From contig NC_133896.1 of the NCBI RefSeq assembly GCF_964199755.1, forward strand, positions 83,047,815-83,111,814: a DNA stretch of 64,000 nucleotides, given 5' to 3'. Numbering within the stretch: position 1 is the first letter of the stretch; each line of letters begins with the position of its first letter. The translations under genes and the position numbers were made by a program. Origin of the DNA: Larus michahellis (lineage: Eukaryota; Chordata; Aves; Charadriiformes; Laridae). Shown here one piece after another: positions 20,001-34,199 of this stretch. The notes under the pieces were generated by a model. The model worked only from the letters and a program-made list of their open reading frames with translations, ran no database searches and was not told the DNA's origin.

Positions 20001-23000
20001 GCTGAAAATACATCGCATCAAATAGCCAAAGTCATTGCATATCATTCCCACAACAAATACGCATCTGTGACCACACCACCTTGACCACACACACAGAGAG
20101 GCTACGTCCTGCACCTTATGCTGGACATACCACAACACGTTCACTCTAGAGACACTTGTACACACATGCACCTTTTCTGCCACACCTCACACTGCATTAA
20201 ACACACCTACATCTTCACATGCTGCACTGCCCACATCATGATTATCGCCATGTCAAAACGCACTCTGTGCCTTCAGTTGTACCCCACGCCCCGGTGAAGT
20301 TGCATGCATTCCCATGATACACTGTCCTTCCTATGCTGAGCCTTACATTGCAGCAAATATGTAAAACATCCCAGTCTGACGGTGTTCACCTGAGGCACAT
20401 GTAATCAGAATGTATGTAATGGAGAGAGTGATATTCAGTGCATGCTTAGAGTGTAGTTCAGCTCCCCACAGAGATACCAAGTTTGGAAAACAGTGCAGTA
20501 AGGAAAGAAAAAGGCAGATGCATGTGTACACTGGACGTGATGTTTTATAGGCCTGAAATACAGACACTTCAGCAAGTGTAATGTATACAGGCAATCAAGA
20601 AAGAAATACAGCAATATATTTGCCTGTGCATACTCTCTTTCACCCAGCACTTAGGATGATGGACAAACCTACTTTTTGCGCTAACAGGTATTCAACACAA
20701 CTGGAGCCAACAACCATGTGTCAAAAATGGTCATTAAGAAGTGGAAATCAATAGGGAAACACAGGATGAAAAAAATGAACAGGGTAATATACAGTCATGG
20801 GCTTCAGGTGTTTGCAGAAATGTTTGCAAGGGTAAAAGTAGGAGTGAGAAACGAACCTGGAGAAAAGGTACTGCAGTCTACAGCCACCAACTGCCTCTTG
20901 TCTGTGGAGTGCAAGGGATGCCAAGAAAGCATCAGGTCATAGGAGAGGAGGAAAGAAGCCCGCTACCTACATCCATATTTCAGAGGTGAAGAAACAGCAG
21001 TCCCTTCTTCCTCTATGCTTTGCAATTGAAGGTGAAAATTAGAGTCTGGAAAAGCAGGACCCTTCTGACTAGGACTGGATTGGGTTGGGAGAACAGGAGG
21101 GAGGCAAAACTGGAGTATCAGCAGTTTGGGGAGTGCAGATGGAGGTAGTAGCCTGGTGGAGCAAGGAGTGGGAGGAGAGTAAGAACAGACTAGTGAAAGG
21201 ACTGCAGGATATGAGTGAACCTGTCAGAATTTTGTGAGAAGCCCAGCACTGGAATAACACAGTGGCTTCAAGACAGGAGTGAAAAGATACAGACAGCTTA
21301 AACTAATGCCAAAGGTATTCCAGAAAAAGCTCCTCTGAGATTAGGTGGGTGGTGGCTCCAACAGGTACCTGTTGCATTCAGACTGCTGTCACCACCAGTA
21401 GAACTGCAGCTGCAAAGCTGAATATCTGGTGAGGCTATGGTTATTTACCCACCCATCTCTCTATCTAGTCCTTTGTTCATAGTCTTTACAGTAGCCATCC
21501 GAGCTCCCTGTGACCACTGTGCTACCCCAGTGCTATCAATTAGCCTCTTTGACCCTGGGTGGACAGCGGTATGGGACGTCCCAAATGCTTTTGCCTGACA
21601 TCAAACAGGCCAAGGGACTGAACAGTTATCACAGGGGTGGTCCTTCTTTTTCTTAAGAGGTATTCTGAGCCCCAGAGCAAAACAAGCATAAAATTAAAGG
21701 AGTGGTGTCACTGTGCAGATGCGAAGGGCAATAGAGTCAAGTATTTAGGAGAGAACAACTGGGAGACAATGGGCAAAACAAGTCTTTTAGAATGACACCC
21801 AAGAAAGGCAGGAGTCAAGCTGCAATGCACTATGTAAGAATGAATGTAAAAATGATGGAGAAGATGCTAATACAGATTAGAATCTGAAATAAGTATTTTC
21901 CCATTTTACCGTGGTTGTTCAGATGTAACGTTGGAATATTTCAGGTCTCACTCACAGTTCATTTGTCCCAAGGGGTATGTGACACAAAATGAGCAGTGAC
22001 AGGTCTGATCGTATTTCATTAGTTTGCATTTTATTACTTCACACTTACATAACAAGTTCTATATGGCAGTCTCACTCCTTTCAAAAATACTGATCTATTT
22101 GTCCTTACAGCAGCCCAGTGGGGTAGCTCTTATTGTCTCCAGCCTGCTGTTGGGGAAATTGAGGTGCAGAGATGTGGAGTGACTTACCTCAAAGCCATGC
22201 AACGAATTAGAAGCAGAGTTAGAAAAAAAGCCTTGTCCCTCTGATCTTTAGCACTTCCAATAGTAGGATTATACTCATTACACAGTAAAATTTGAAATGT
22301 GGATTCTGTATATTCACATTATCTTTCATTAAAGAAAGAAACCCCTCATCATCTTTAGGAACACAGCATTGTAACATTTTGATGTTCTGCCATTTGTGGA
22401 CTGGAAAAGCTCTGATTTCTTTGCCAGAACCAGCAACAAGAAGGTAGCTCCTACTCTTGACATACTGCCAAGAAAACACTGCCAAATTGTCTTTGAGCAA
22501 CAGCTCTCTTCAAAGCTCATTGATACATTTATCAGTGCCTTCTTTCTCTGGAACAAAAAACAAATCACAGTGCAAGCCTGGGAAAAAAATGTGCATTTTC
22601 CTCTTGTGATTTGCATTTTGTTGGATTTTCTTGCAACTTACAAGTATTTAGTATCTGCTCTTCTATTTAATTATGAACATGTTTCATAAAATTTGCAAAA
22701 GGATTCAAATGATTTAGAAGCCTAAGTGTAATTTTGAAAGAATTTAGACATTTACCTCTAGATCTTCAGGGCTGAAGTCCCATTAGCTCTTGAAAATGCT
22801 GAAATAAGTGCAACACTGTAGCCACAGACTTTCAGTAATATTTTGGTTTGGATTATTTTTCAAGACATAGTCACATGACAAAGCAGAAAGAAAACATCAC
22901 GTTTTTGAAACTATATAGCTATACACAACTGTGGTTGTCTAAATAAAAACCAGACATAAGATACTTTTGAAAATGTTATCCTTTTGGGATAGCATTTCCT

Positions 23001-23989
23001 GGGTGGAAAAAAAAAAAAAAAAAAAAAAAGGCAGTTTAAAATCTATACATTTGCCACGGATGTCATGGAGATGAGTGTTAGAGTGTTTCACTTGTTAGAG
23101 AAAAATGTCATCTGCTGTCTTGGCCTCAGAAGATGAGAAAGCACCTATCCAGTGGTAGAGATTGAAGGCCATACAGCTACCTAATAAAATGGAGAAGTGT
23201 TATTAAGTTAAACATCACTGCAGTGACTGAGATATTTTTGCTTCTTATAAAAGTTTTCAGCTTATTTTGCCTCAAGGACGTCCTGTAAGAAAACTGCATT
23301 TCCCCAACTCAACCACAGGGGAAAACACCTTTTATTAAAACTTTGACTATTACAGAAGGCAGAATGAAGTGCATATTTAGACAAACTTCTGAGCTCTGGA
23401 AAAATCACAAAGTTGCTAAAGCAGCTTCATATTTTAGCATATTCTTATAATCTATGTTAGCATATTCCTTTACTGTTATATTCTCATATTTTTCCAGAAA
23501 GGAGAAAACACATCAAAGTAGTGCACCCCAGGTAGCATGAGCTGCAATTTGCTGCAGCCCACTGACACTTCCCTTGACTCAGGCATTGCCAGTTGATTGC
23601 TCCCACAGCATGGACATTTTCTCCTCTTCCTGGAGTTGGTGTTGGGTTGTCCAGACTACAAAAATCTCCTTGAAAATACCTCCCTGCAAAAGATTCCTGG
23701 TCAGAGTCTGCCTCCCAGAAAGGATATGAATATGCCACCTGGTATGCAGCATATTCTTGAACAAGACAATAAAGAAACAATTTTAAAAGGAAAGCAAGTT
23801 GTGCTGGGCAACTTAGGGTGAGGTAGCCACAAGAAAAGAATGCAACTCAGTGACTTAAGATATAAGTTCCATTTACTAAGGGAGATGGTATTAACGGGTG
23901 GCTGGCAATTTCTAGCTATGAAATGCACACTCACATACTCTTTGCAGAACACGCACCCCCCAACCCAAAACTCCAGTATGACTGTGAGT
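17061..23989. other. Intergenic, no gene recognised
   Basis: About 7 kb without an exon chain, domain or transposon that I can support. Frames at 17284-17721 and 22219-22616 were examined and show neither lectin-domain spacing nor good splice sites. The only simple repeat of note is a poly(A) run at 23007-23029. Confidence 0.5.
23007..23029 (+). repeat. A homopolymer, 23 bases
   Basis: Uninterrupted run of A. It could be the decayed tail of a retroposed sequence or a simple repeat; no retroposed gene is recognisable just upstream. Confidence 0.9.
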
Positions 23990-24770
23990 GGCACCATGGA
24001 CTCAGGGCAACAACTGGCAGGGCTTCTGTAACAGGGGGCTGCAGGGCTGCCGTGTGCGGGAGGAGTCAGTGAGCTGCCCCATGCCTGTCACAGCTACTTA
24101 CAGTTAACTCTGAAATGGATGTGAACAGCCCATGGTGCTCCAGAAACCTCAACCTGTCAGAGCCAGTCAGAAGATCCATGTCAGAGCACGTGGCACCCCT
24201 GCTCAAACAGATTTGAGAAAGAGCAGCACCCATAAAGGGGAGGAGATATGTGAGGAGACACATGGAAGAAGACATTGATGGGGACATGGCTGGAGATGCA
24301 CCCTTGGAAGGAGAAGCTCCACATCAGAGCAGGGACATGCCTGAGGGACTGTGGCTCATGGAGAACCCATACCAGAGCAGGGGCACCCCCGAAAGACTGT
24401 AGCCTGTGGGTGACCTGTGCCAGAGCACAGGAAAATGAATAAAATGCATGAACTGTCAGAGAGAAACCATTATGTTCCAACCTCAGATTCCTGCACTGCC
24501 GATCACATCCCTGAAGGAATTGAGAGAGACTGAGTGTAAGGTATGGCAAAACCAAGGGAAGCTAGGACCAGGCAGGGGTGGGAGCAGTGTTTGGCTGAAG
24601 ATGAGCTGGAGAAATGGGAGGAAATGTGTTTCCCTAAATGTTTGTTTAGTTGTTTACTTTTTCTTTTTTTCTGAATATCCAAATCAGCAATCAAAAGTTT
24701 GTGCTGGTTGGCAACAAATTAAATTAAATAAAGCTCCCCGAGTCAAGACAGCTTTGGCCGTGACAGCTTA
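23990..24770 (+). mobile_element. Decayed avian ERV LTR (ERVL-like), plus orientation
   Basis: The segment 24190-24440 has loosely repeated phrases of the type GAGAACCCATACCAGAGCAGG, as in avian ERV LTRs. Further on come a T-rich stretch, AATAAA at 24727-24732 and a U5-like ending CCCCGAGTCAAGACAGCTTTGGCCGTGACA. The known avian LTR family has a closely similar ending that continues into GGTCAACCCACCACA; here the copy stops short. Boundaries are approximate, no target duplication was found, and no internal viral gene remains. Confidence 0.55.
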
Positions 24771-27700
24771 CTCGACTCCACTTACTCCAGCTAGTAAAAG
24801 TGTCCAAGACCTGCCTGGTGGCCCAGGTTGTACATGTATCAGTTCCATCTCAAGCAAAGCCTTCTGGATGATGCTGTATACATCTGTGGATGTGGTTTCT
24901 TCCCTCAGAGACAATTGTTTTCACTATTTATTGCTGCCTAACTGAGATGGCCAGTAAGTCACCAATTACCTCATTTTCAGGTCAGCCCAGGCTGCTTTAG
25001 TTTTCTCCATATGTTAAGCAAATTAATGGTCACTTCCGGGGTCACTAAAACAGTTACAAGGGTTACAAGGATGTAAAGTTGTAAAGGGTTCCTCTGTGCT
25101 TCTTGTTTCTTTCTGTTGCATACCTGAATCATTTGGAACAGGGCAGATGTAGTTCAGAGCTTTGGGTGAGCTTTCCCCATCACACCTATTTGCGCTTTCC
25201 TTGTTTTTCCCAGTACATACCAGGATCATCTGAAGTGTTAAAGCCGGCAAAGCAGTTCAGGTCTCATTTTGTCTGAGTGGTAGTTTTGGGCAAGTTTCAC
25301 CACGTGACAAGCCTAGCTTTCATTTCCAAAGGATCTCCAAGCAATCTACAGAGACTGATACTAAAGTGGTCATTCTACTTATGGAAAGACAGCTGTTATT
25401 TGAGCTGCGGAAAAAAATCATAGATCAACTAGGTACCAGGTAGAAAAAGCAGAATAACACCAGGTCTCTGAAGCAGGAGGTGGGGGCATTCTGTGTGCTA
25501 GAACTGGGTCAACACTTTCATAGACTCATCCACTTTCAGAAATACTGAAGATAATTCATAAGCTTAGTTTGAAAATTATTTTCTGTCTCTAAATAGCATG
25601 GTTTTTGATTGGAAATATGAAAGATATAAGCCATGCATCGTGTGGGAGTTTTAAAAGAAGAATGGAAGGCTAAATTATATAATGAAATAACAGTAAAATT
25701 ATATATGCTGGCTACAGTCTGGGGAGAGTGTGTTTTCTGGGGAGTTTTGTACTGCCTCTGAAAACAGTACAGAAAAAGAGACAGGGTAAAGTAGCCTAAC
25801 CCAGTGTAGGTGAGACAGAAACCTCAGAGCTATTCCAGTTTTCCACTTTCAGACAATTGTTATCATTAAGCATTTTCTATTAAAAAATCATGTTTCAGTC
25901 AAAGAACTCAAATATCTACTGTTTATGTGAGGTATTTGTTTGTCTGCCTGATGCAGTGTAGAAGTTGTGAACCTCCAAAGTGTAGAACAAAGAATATAAA
26001 GTTATCCGATGGGACAGATTCAGTAACGTTAGTGCAGGACCCTAGACCACAACATTAAGTAGGATTCACTGCTATGAAGTTTAGAGGCTGTAACCAAAAC
26101 TTGACTCTCCTGGGATTAGAGTGTAAAGAATAGCCCTATCCTCCCAGCTAGGTAACAATGACAGTAACTAATAAACTCCTCTGGACCAAGAAGTGGCAAT
26201 GAGTTTCTAAAGGACAGGAAGGAGCATCAAAGGAGACATAAAGGATTTACGCTGGAAGAAAAATGTTACATGCTTGATCCTGCTTTCACTGGCACTACTG
26301 AAGAGTTTTGGTTTGGTTTCTGTGAGTGCAGACTCTGCATCCAAAAGCAGAGATAAGATTCTGCTCTGGGCTACATTCATGGCCCTGAGATCGGTAGAGT
26401 TGCAACTGACAGTAACGTCTTGCCTTATCCGTAAGCACCAGCTTAAAATATCTCTCCTTCTCCAGCATAAGAACAAGTAATTTGATAAAATTCAGGTTTC
26501 CTTTATGTTAAAGACTGTCCTCAGCAACTCTCTCTTTTTTTTTTTTTTTTTCCTGGAGTCTGTAACACTTATTTAACATAATAAAATACATTTGCATCAA
26601 AATACTTGAGAATCTCTTCTGTCAAACCTGTGCATTATTAGTATTAGTCAATTTACTTTTTGCACAAGTAGATATTACTAGATTTCATAATGATCTAAGT
26701 TCATTATAATTTGCAAACAAAACCAGAACAACAGAATTAATTAGCAGGTCTGATTCACTTACGCATGGTATTTGAAGACAACTAACAAGACTCCAGTCAA
26801 GGAGTAATACAAAAAAATTAAAAGGGAATGATTCAGTCTTCTGCTGAACCAGATGAAGAAAAATGAAAAGAAATTAATTAAAAATACCAAAATAAAAGTC
26901 TGCAGAAATATTATGCTTAATTGTAAGTTTAATTCAAATAAATTACTTAGTTTTAGTTAATCACTGTTGCCAAGCATATTTTCAAGGTTCAAAGTGCTGA
27001 GAACTGCCAGGTCTGGCAGAATGGTGCTCATTCACATCTGCTCCTGTAGGAGGCTGATAAGCCAGGGTTATTTTACGCACATGATATTTTCTTCTTGTTT
27101 CCAAAATAGCCTGATAAAATAACACCTACTCGCTGAAGCTCGCAGCTGAAAATCAAGTTGAAAGTTCCACCCCAAACCAGAATCATGAGCAGTGGAATAC
27201 ATATTTCACCTTTCATATCCAAAATGCTGTCAAAACTGAAGTTCTTTATTTCCAAGCAGAAAAACTGTTCCTCTTCAAAGTTCACTGGAAACATTCCTTT
27301 CTTTCTTGGTGGGAATCAAAATGAACCCAAGAAAGTTTTGCGGTGGTTGTCCGCAGGTCTCTATGACAAATGCTTCAGCCTATATGGGTGGTGCCCTACT
27401 CCTTCAGTTCCCATTTCTGTCATCACCATATATGTCAGGCTTGAAAATGCTGCTGAGAGGGGATTAATACTGGAATTTAGACTGGGTAGATCCTACCTGG
27501 GGACAGCTGCCTTGAAAGAATATAAAACAAGGTTGCTGTTTCATTTCTTTCGTGCTGTCGGTGGACCCAGCTGGGCAATGATGCAAGATTTAGAAAGGAA
27601 GCCGGGAACTAGATGGAAAAAACATGTTCTGATTGAACTGATATTTCATGACAGGTCTTACTGGCCAGCAAAGCAAAAGATATGAGGCACTTGGCTGGGT

Positions 27701-30700
27701 CTGACATATGTCAGGGTGTTCACAGCCCTCAAAACCTCATCCATTGAAAACCACTGAAAAACATAGCGGATTATTAATAGGTGGCTGTTCACAGCTCCTG
27801 AGAACATCCTCCCCTACATTTCCAAGCAACTACCTCTTCAGTGGACACGTCTGCACAGCATTAACTATCACAGGTGGCCCAAAAAAGTCAGATCACAGTG
27901 AGAAATTCTCTTCTGCCTTTGTGATTAATACTATTAAACAAAATAGACTACAGATACGAATTCTTTAAAAAGAACTGGATTATCTAAACTTCCCCCCCCC
28001 ACCCCTGGGGTTTTTTTTTCCTGACACTATGTGCACAGCAGGACTGCTTCAGGTTGTATCAAATACCATAAGAAAAATTCAGTCCCTTTTAGGCATTTAA
28101 CACACTGCAGGCAGCACAGAACAGAAAGTTAACAAGGTTTCCACCAAGTCAGTCATTAGGAGAGATTGTCAGATGGCATAATGCTTGAATGGACATTGTC
28201 AAAAAGTATCAGGGTTTAGATGTCAGTCTTGCAAAATTACAAATAACAAGCAAGTAGGTGATAGACCAATTTCCCATCTCCCAGATGTCCATGGCAGCAC
28301 AATTCTTGTAACAACAGCACCCAGGTAACTAACTTTAGAACAGAGATGAACTAAACTTATATAAATCCTTTTTTGTGGCCTACCCTCCCCTGGGTTAGGA
28401 GCTCCTTTTCTCTATATAGCACCACTTCCGCACCACCCACACCACTACCTTCTTAAAATGCATTTTGATCTCTATGCTCCCTGAAACACTGGGGACTGAG
28501 GGTCATACACTTTCTCAGCGTGGCCATGCTTTTTCCCTGTTTCCATCCCTCTGACAACCAGTGGCGCATCTCAGCAATGCACAGTGCCTTTGAGAGAAGG
28601 CTGTGCTAAAATATTTATTTTTGTCTTAGTATGCGTAAACACTGGGTTTCATTCCAGAGCCCAAGTAATTTCCCACCCCCCCAGTGCTGTCAGTATAGTT
28701 TATGGATCTAATAGCTGATTATGGAAAATTCACAAGTGATACAATCTGCAGAAATAACCCAAACCCATTCCTTTCGTTCCTCAGACTCTACAGCGAGAAC
28801 AGGGCACAAATTCCTTGTGCTGAAAAAAGACTCCTGTATTCATGGGGTGCTATCATACATATTAAAGAGGAGAGTGCTCCTCAGAGGCTGAAACAACACC
28901 CAGATGAGAAGAATTCACATGCCAAGAATCCTGCCTGGTTTGCTTTACATTCTGCTAGGAAGAAATAGAGAAAACAACCGTATTTATCAAAAGGTATTTG
29001 AAGCATCTCTGCTGTTTTTCTCACATGCTGTGTTAGTTTTTGTAACTCATAGTGAATACCTATTAAAGAAAACTAATGAACACAAAGGACTAACATTTGC
29101 AAAGTGTTTATTAATTGCTTCTGAACTGATTGCACTTTTAAAATAAACTCCTCCTGCATCCATACAATAAGCATGGTCACGGAAGAGATCTCTGGTTCAC
29201 AGTGACTTGCAGCGTGCCATGCTAAAACTACTGCTTATTCTTTACCATAAGGCACAAAAAAATCCCAGAAGATTGCTGTGATGGCTGCTGAAAATTTTTA
29301 AATCCTTCCAAGGCAATCAAGATGAGTATTTTGCAAAGCAGCAGGGCTACTACTACTGTAAGATTTTTCTCTCCAGTATGTCATACCCCTCAGTATTATT
29401 AGTAGTAGCATGATTTTCTCCACCTCATTGATGGTGGGGTTGCCTTAGAAAGCCCTTTGTTCACAAATATGATCTAGTCCTGATACGTAGCCAAAGGAAT
29501 AAAGGTCTTCTGTTCTGAAAGCAGCCTGGTGTCTTATGTCATCCTGTTTTATTTGAAAGCTGAAATTGGAAGACATCTTTTATTGTTAACTTTTCTAATC
29601 TTACTATAAAAGGCACATAAAGAAATGGTCTGTTGTTTGTTTCTCTGAGTACACTTAGTTCTCTTGGAGTTTAAAGGGATTCGGCATGGAAGGGGCAGAT
29701 GGGTGAGCCATACCAGGCTCTGCTCCATCACAGAAGTCCGTATACAAGGGACAAAAAGTAAGGCAGATACACTTAATATTCTCCTAAGAGAAAAACCATG
29801 AGCTGTAGTTGCTGCTGTAGTTTGCACTGTCAGGCATGAATACAGCCCAGGATTGCTTCATAGCCCTGGAAATGGGGGCTAGTAGACAAAGAGGGCAAGG
29901 CTTAACACAAGGAATGGCCACTGTACTGGGAGCTTGGGACAGCAGAGGGGAGACAAGGGACAGACATAAGGACAAGGGCCATATCAGTATCACTGGATAG
30001 ACATAAGGACAAGGGCCATATCAGTATCACTGTTCTAACTACTCAAAATGCTGTTATAAAAGCCTTTGACTGCCCAAGCCTTGAGACAGAACTCTCCTTC
30101 CTTCTGAAAGAGAACATGCCCAAAGGCATCCACCTCCCAAAGCAGGCTTTGTAAAAGCACAAAATGAAAAACAAGGATAAGATAACCTTGAAAACAAAAG
30201 AAAATCAGATTTTACTTGCTGGGGGGGCTAAAATCTCCTCTGAGTGCTCTACGCTGTCAGGCTGATCCTTCCTAGGTCCAGTTCTGCAGGTTTTTTTCAG
30301 TGATTCCCTACATTAAATAAGCAATAAACACCCTCAGCCTCCAGAAGGCATGAGGCTGTGCTGGAGGTCTGCATCCAGAGCAGATCACCTTGCTCTCCTT
30401 TGGTTTCAGGGCTCCCCCTTGCTGTGTGACCCCTGCCTGCCGCATCCCACCTTCTGGAAGCTGAGCATGTCCAGCCAGCTGCAAGGAAAGTGCCACTTCC
30501 CCTCTCCTCAGTGAGGTCCCCTTGACTAAGCATGCTGAAGCAGGGATGGGGTGACTGGCCATATTTTCTTGTCCTCCCATCTCTGTCATCTGGCTGTATG
30601 TCTTACCTTCCTCTCTTGTAATCTATGGCCCTTCAGCATACCACCAGTGGAGACCGCACATCCTACAGCATGTAGGCCTGGGACAGAGAAAGACTGGAGA

Positions 30701-32079
30701 GATTTCTAGACTCCCTGTCACTCAAAGGTAATACAAAATCTATCTAAGGAGAGCTCCAGGCATCCTGAAATGAGAATTTCATTTTCAAACAAATACCCCT
30801 TGGACACACAGAAATCTAGTTATGGTTCTTCTCATGTGTTCACTTAGCTCTCTAGCAGTGCCTAAGGTCCCAGCCCTACATGATGTGTTGCACCTCCCAA
30901 TGGCCAGTGTGTCCTCACCTTCCACATAAAGTCAGTGAACACCAGGATTGGTGGTGTTGCATGCTATTCTCACCTCCTCAGGTTACTGCTTTTGGTGGTG
31001 GGATAGCTACTTTGTCCCACATCTCATCATCTATGATGCAATGATCCCCGTATTTGGGCTATGGCACTCCCTGCAGAGATTTCACCATTTCTCTCTGCTC
31101 CCACCTCACGGACTGTACTCTGAATAAGAATGTGTTGCCATGGCTGAGACTCTTCTAATTCTTGTGGGCACTGTTTTCTTTGCAGGGAAAAGAAAATGTT
31201 AGTACCTTTCTGAAGTCCTGTGGGGAAACAAACTGCATCTTAGGGCTCATTTTTGGTGACTAGACCCCAGGGAAATGACCACAAACAGTGAGTCCAGGCC
31301 AGGGACTAGATCCTCTGATTTAACTAATAATTCTCAATTAAAAGCAACCCTCAGTACATAAAAAAATCTGCCTTAGAAATTTTCAGAAAAATCTCATCTC
31401 AAGCAAACCAGTAGGTCCTATAAAGGTACCAACGCTGCAATATTCTCATTTTGTAGCACAGGAAGAGCTCTGAACAGAGAGAAGGACTCATTCTCCTTAC
31501 GCATCTACTAAATGCTGACCCGAACCCAGCTGCCTGGCAGAACCATACCGAGCACCATACTTCAAAACTTTATCAGCACCATCATCTGAAGCCTGTCAAG
31601 GCCTCCTAGACAGTAAAATTTTCAGGAAGGAGATTCTGGGGGAAACACGGCCTCAATGAGGTCAATGGAAAAACTCCCTTATAAACAACACATCCTTATA
31701 AAGCCAATTTTGTAAAAGTCCTACAAAGGTCTTATCACAGCCTGGAGATGTGAAAAAAGAAATAGGAATTATATTTATGAAGTAATCCATATGGTAATAA
31801 TACTGATGCTACACTGTACCAGTGTAAGGGCCATATGATCTTTGGAAGTGCCTAGAAATGTCTGAATCCTGGAAAAAAATTAGTTTGACATACACCTAAG
31901 TGGATTTTGCCAGAATTTCTTGGAAAATTATTTACTTTCTTATTAGACTGTGGGTAGCAGTTGACTGCAGAAAAATATCTTAGAGTAAATTACGGAAATT
32001 ATCTTACAGTAAAATATGCAGTCCTACAGTAACCCTGCATTAAGATCATTGGAAGGTGAAATAGTGTTCAAATAAAGTC
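24771..32079. other. Intergenic, no gene recognised
   Basis: About 7 kb of AT-leaning sequence. A 175-codon plus-strand open frame at 27158-27685 has no family resemblance and no obvious promoter; I treat it as chance. T runs near 26530 and a 37-base-period duplication near 30.0 kb are the only structures seen. Confidence 0.5.
29963..30032 (+). repeat. Tandem duplication, 37-base period
   Basis: The 33-base word beginning GACATAAGGACAAGGGCCAT occurs identically at 29963-29995 and 30000-30032, separated by GATA. The lack of mismatches suggests a recent duplication. Confidence 0.95.
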
Positions 32080-32400
32080 GAACGGCGTTTAGGAGCGAAA
32101 ACCCTGGGTTTTGGTTGCGGGGAGTCACCTCGGCTGCAATGGTGGCTCAGCTCCAGTGGGAGGCAGCTGAGGACAGGCTTTCGGCCGGGAACTGTCCCGT
32201 CCCGCTGGGATCGGGGACAGCCTTTCCTTCCCCCTGGGTTGAACAGCGAGAGCTGAGAGAGCATCACCTCCCCCACGGTGTCCTGGGAGAAGAGAGCTAT
32301 TCAGCGCCCACCTTTCCTCTGCGCAGCCTCTGAGGGCCTCACCTGCAAGACTCAAACAACCCTCCCTCTTTTCTTGCAGACTTCTCGCAGGATTTGTCAA
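32080..32400. promoter_or_regulatory. Small CpG cluster, possible promoter or repeat
   Basis: About a dozen CpG dinucleotides fall within 270 bases, in surroundings that have almost none. The plus strand has an ATG in fair context at 32139 (open to 32333) and a pyrimidine-rich CTTTTCTTGCAG acceptor-like site near 32380. No protein family is recognisable. It could be an isolated promoter or enhancer, an unmethylated repeat, or a first exon. Confidence 0.3.
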
Positions 32401-33819
32401 ACTACCCAAAAACCTCCCGCAGGCTGGGCTGCTAGGTGGTGTCTGCCTGCATTGGTCTCACTGGAGTGAAAAAACATCTTTCAAATTGGCATCGCAGCAA
32501 ACTGAGTAACCTAAAACAAAACCGCAGTTTTACAAAACTGTCTTTTTTTAACTCATTAATTTCTGAGTACAGTAGCAAAGTTATTTCATTACCGCTGTAA
32601 TGTATGTATAGGGATTGTGTTCTCTTTACATGGGGACATCTAATGTTGCTGTATTCATTTTGAATAGCAGAGGGCACCCTTCAGACTTTCAAATTCGTAG
32701 AGAAGAGACTCATACGTACGGGTTATATGTTGTAAATTTTCACAGGATTTTCCTTGGCCTGCTGCTGTGCTGGAGCTATACTTTTTTGTATTTATGGAAT
32801 AAGGTTTCCCCAAACTGGCACTCACCGTTCCGCTACACAGCCAGTGAACACAGCAGGAGAAGGCTGGTTACACAAATTCCTGCAGGCAATACACTAGATG
32901 CTTTGATACTGTTCATAAATACTTTCAGAGGTATGAAGCTCTCTTTAAAAGCTTCACAAAGCAATGATTGAAAGCCTGCTCTGATTTCCAATCCTGGCTT
33001 TGTTCCTAATATAAACGAAGTAGAGCAAAATGAATAGATGATGGTTGTTTATTAGTCATTAAACATTATTTGATCAAAACACCTTTTTTTGCTAATCCAG
33101 TAGATGATTCTAAGGAAATTGTTGGTTTGGTGTGGGATTTTTTTCCTGATATGTTCTATAATATGAACATAGATGAAAGAGTATAATAGAAAATTGACTT
33201 ATTCTAGAGTGACTGGCTATTCGTCCAGTCATCAGTGTTCAGAAGACAGAGCTCTGTCCTAGGAAGCTTTGAAGATATCTCATCTTTAATTGGCATAGAC
33301 TGTTTGACAAGTTTGTGTCTGAAGAACTTGAAAAAGAGGCATACTTCTCCACCTTGTCATAGGATATCTGGGTGTGTGTTGTCAAAAATCCTACTGCAAG
33401 CTCATATTTGATTTATCGTGTCATGCTAGGTTTCATTCTGTGCTATTCAATACCCAGGATCTCCCTGGTGATAAGTATTTACTGAACCTGAAATTAATGT
33501 ATACTCTACACATTGTTCCTGCACTAAGCATTTACAGTACAGCAAATGTTATAGTCACTACATATAAGTAACATTACAATTTTTTCATCCTTTACATTGA
33601 GATAATTGGTTGAAATCTCTTGTTATGGGAGACACCTCATAAACCTCTATTAGTTCACTGGTTTTCTGACTCCCGTAGAAAAGTACTGGAGCTGGTATCT
33701 TCTTACAGTTTGTTCAAACATACTAGCCACCATGGACTCCATATTGGGTTAAATTGCTCATATTATAACCATTTCTGCTGATGCCATTTCAAGGGCATTC
33801 CTGGTTATTTTTAAAAGGT
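32401..33819. other. Intergenic, no gene recognised
   Basis: AT-rich, no supported exon, no recognisable repeat until the CR1 that starts near 33820. Confidence 0.5.
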
Positions 33820-34193
33820 AATGGCAACCTGGGATATGTTCCTGAGGACTGGATGAAAGCAATTGTCACTCCTGTCTTCAAGAAGGGCAAGGAGGAGGAC
33901 GCAGGCAACTACAGGCCACTCAGTCTCACATCAGCCCATGGAAAGCTGATGGAGACACATGGAAGGACAAGAAGATGATCAGGAGTAGTCAGCACGGATT
34001 TATGAAGGAGAAATCATGCTTAGCCAACCTGATAGCCTTCTACAAAGAGGTGTCTGGTTTGATGGATGAAGGGAGAGCTGTGGATTTTATTTGTCTTGAC
34101 TTTACTAGGAGCCTTGATTGTTTTCTCCCATTAACATCTGCATAGAAAAGCTGATGAAGTATGGAGTTAGACAAGTGGGCAGTGAGGTGGATT

Positions 34194-34199
34194 GAAAAC
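34194..34199. other. Target-site duplication, left copy (GAAAAC)
   Basis: GAAAAC immediately precedes the TG of the LTR and is repeated exactly at 34641-34646 immediately after its CA. Removing the LTR and one copy restores a normal CR1 reading (GGATTGAAAACTGGCTGAAC), which confirms the boundaries. Confidence 0.92.

Noticed and set aside
22219..22616. Overlapping minus-strand frames considered as lectin-domain exons
   Set aside because: Cysteine and tryptophan spacing does not match any third of a C-type-lectin domain, and splice sites are lacking.
24181..24555. 124-codon minus-strand frame
   Set aside because: Antisense to the decayed ERV LTR; the open frame reflects its repeated phrases.
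27158..27685. 175-codon plus-strand open frame
   Set aside because: No family resemblance, no promoter or splice context; within chance length for a window of this size.
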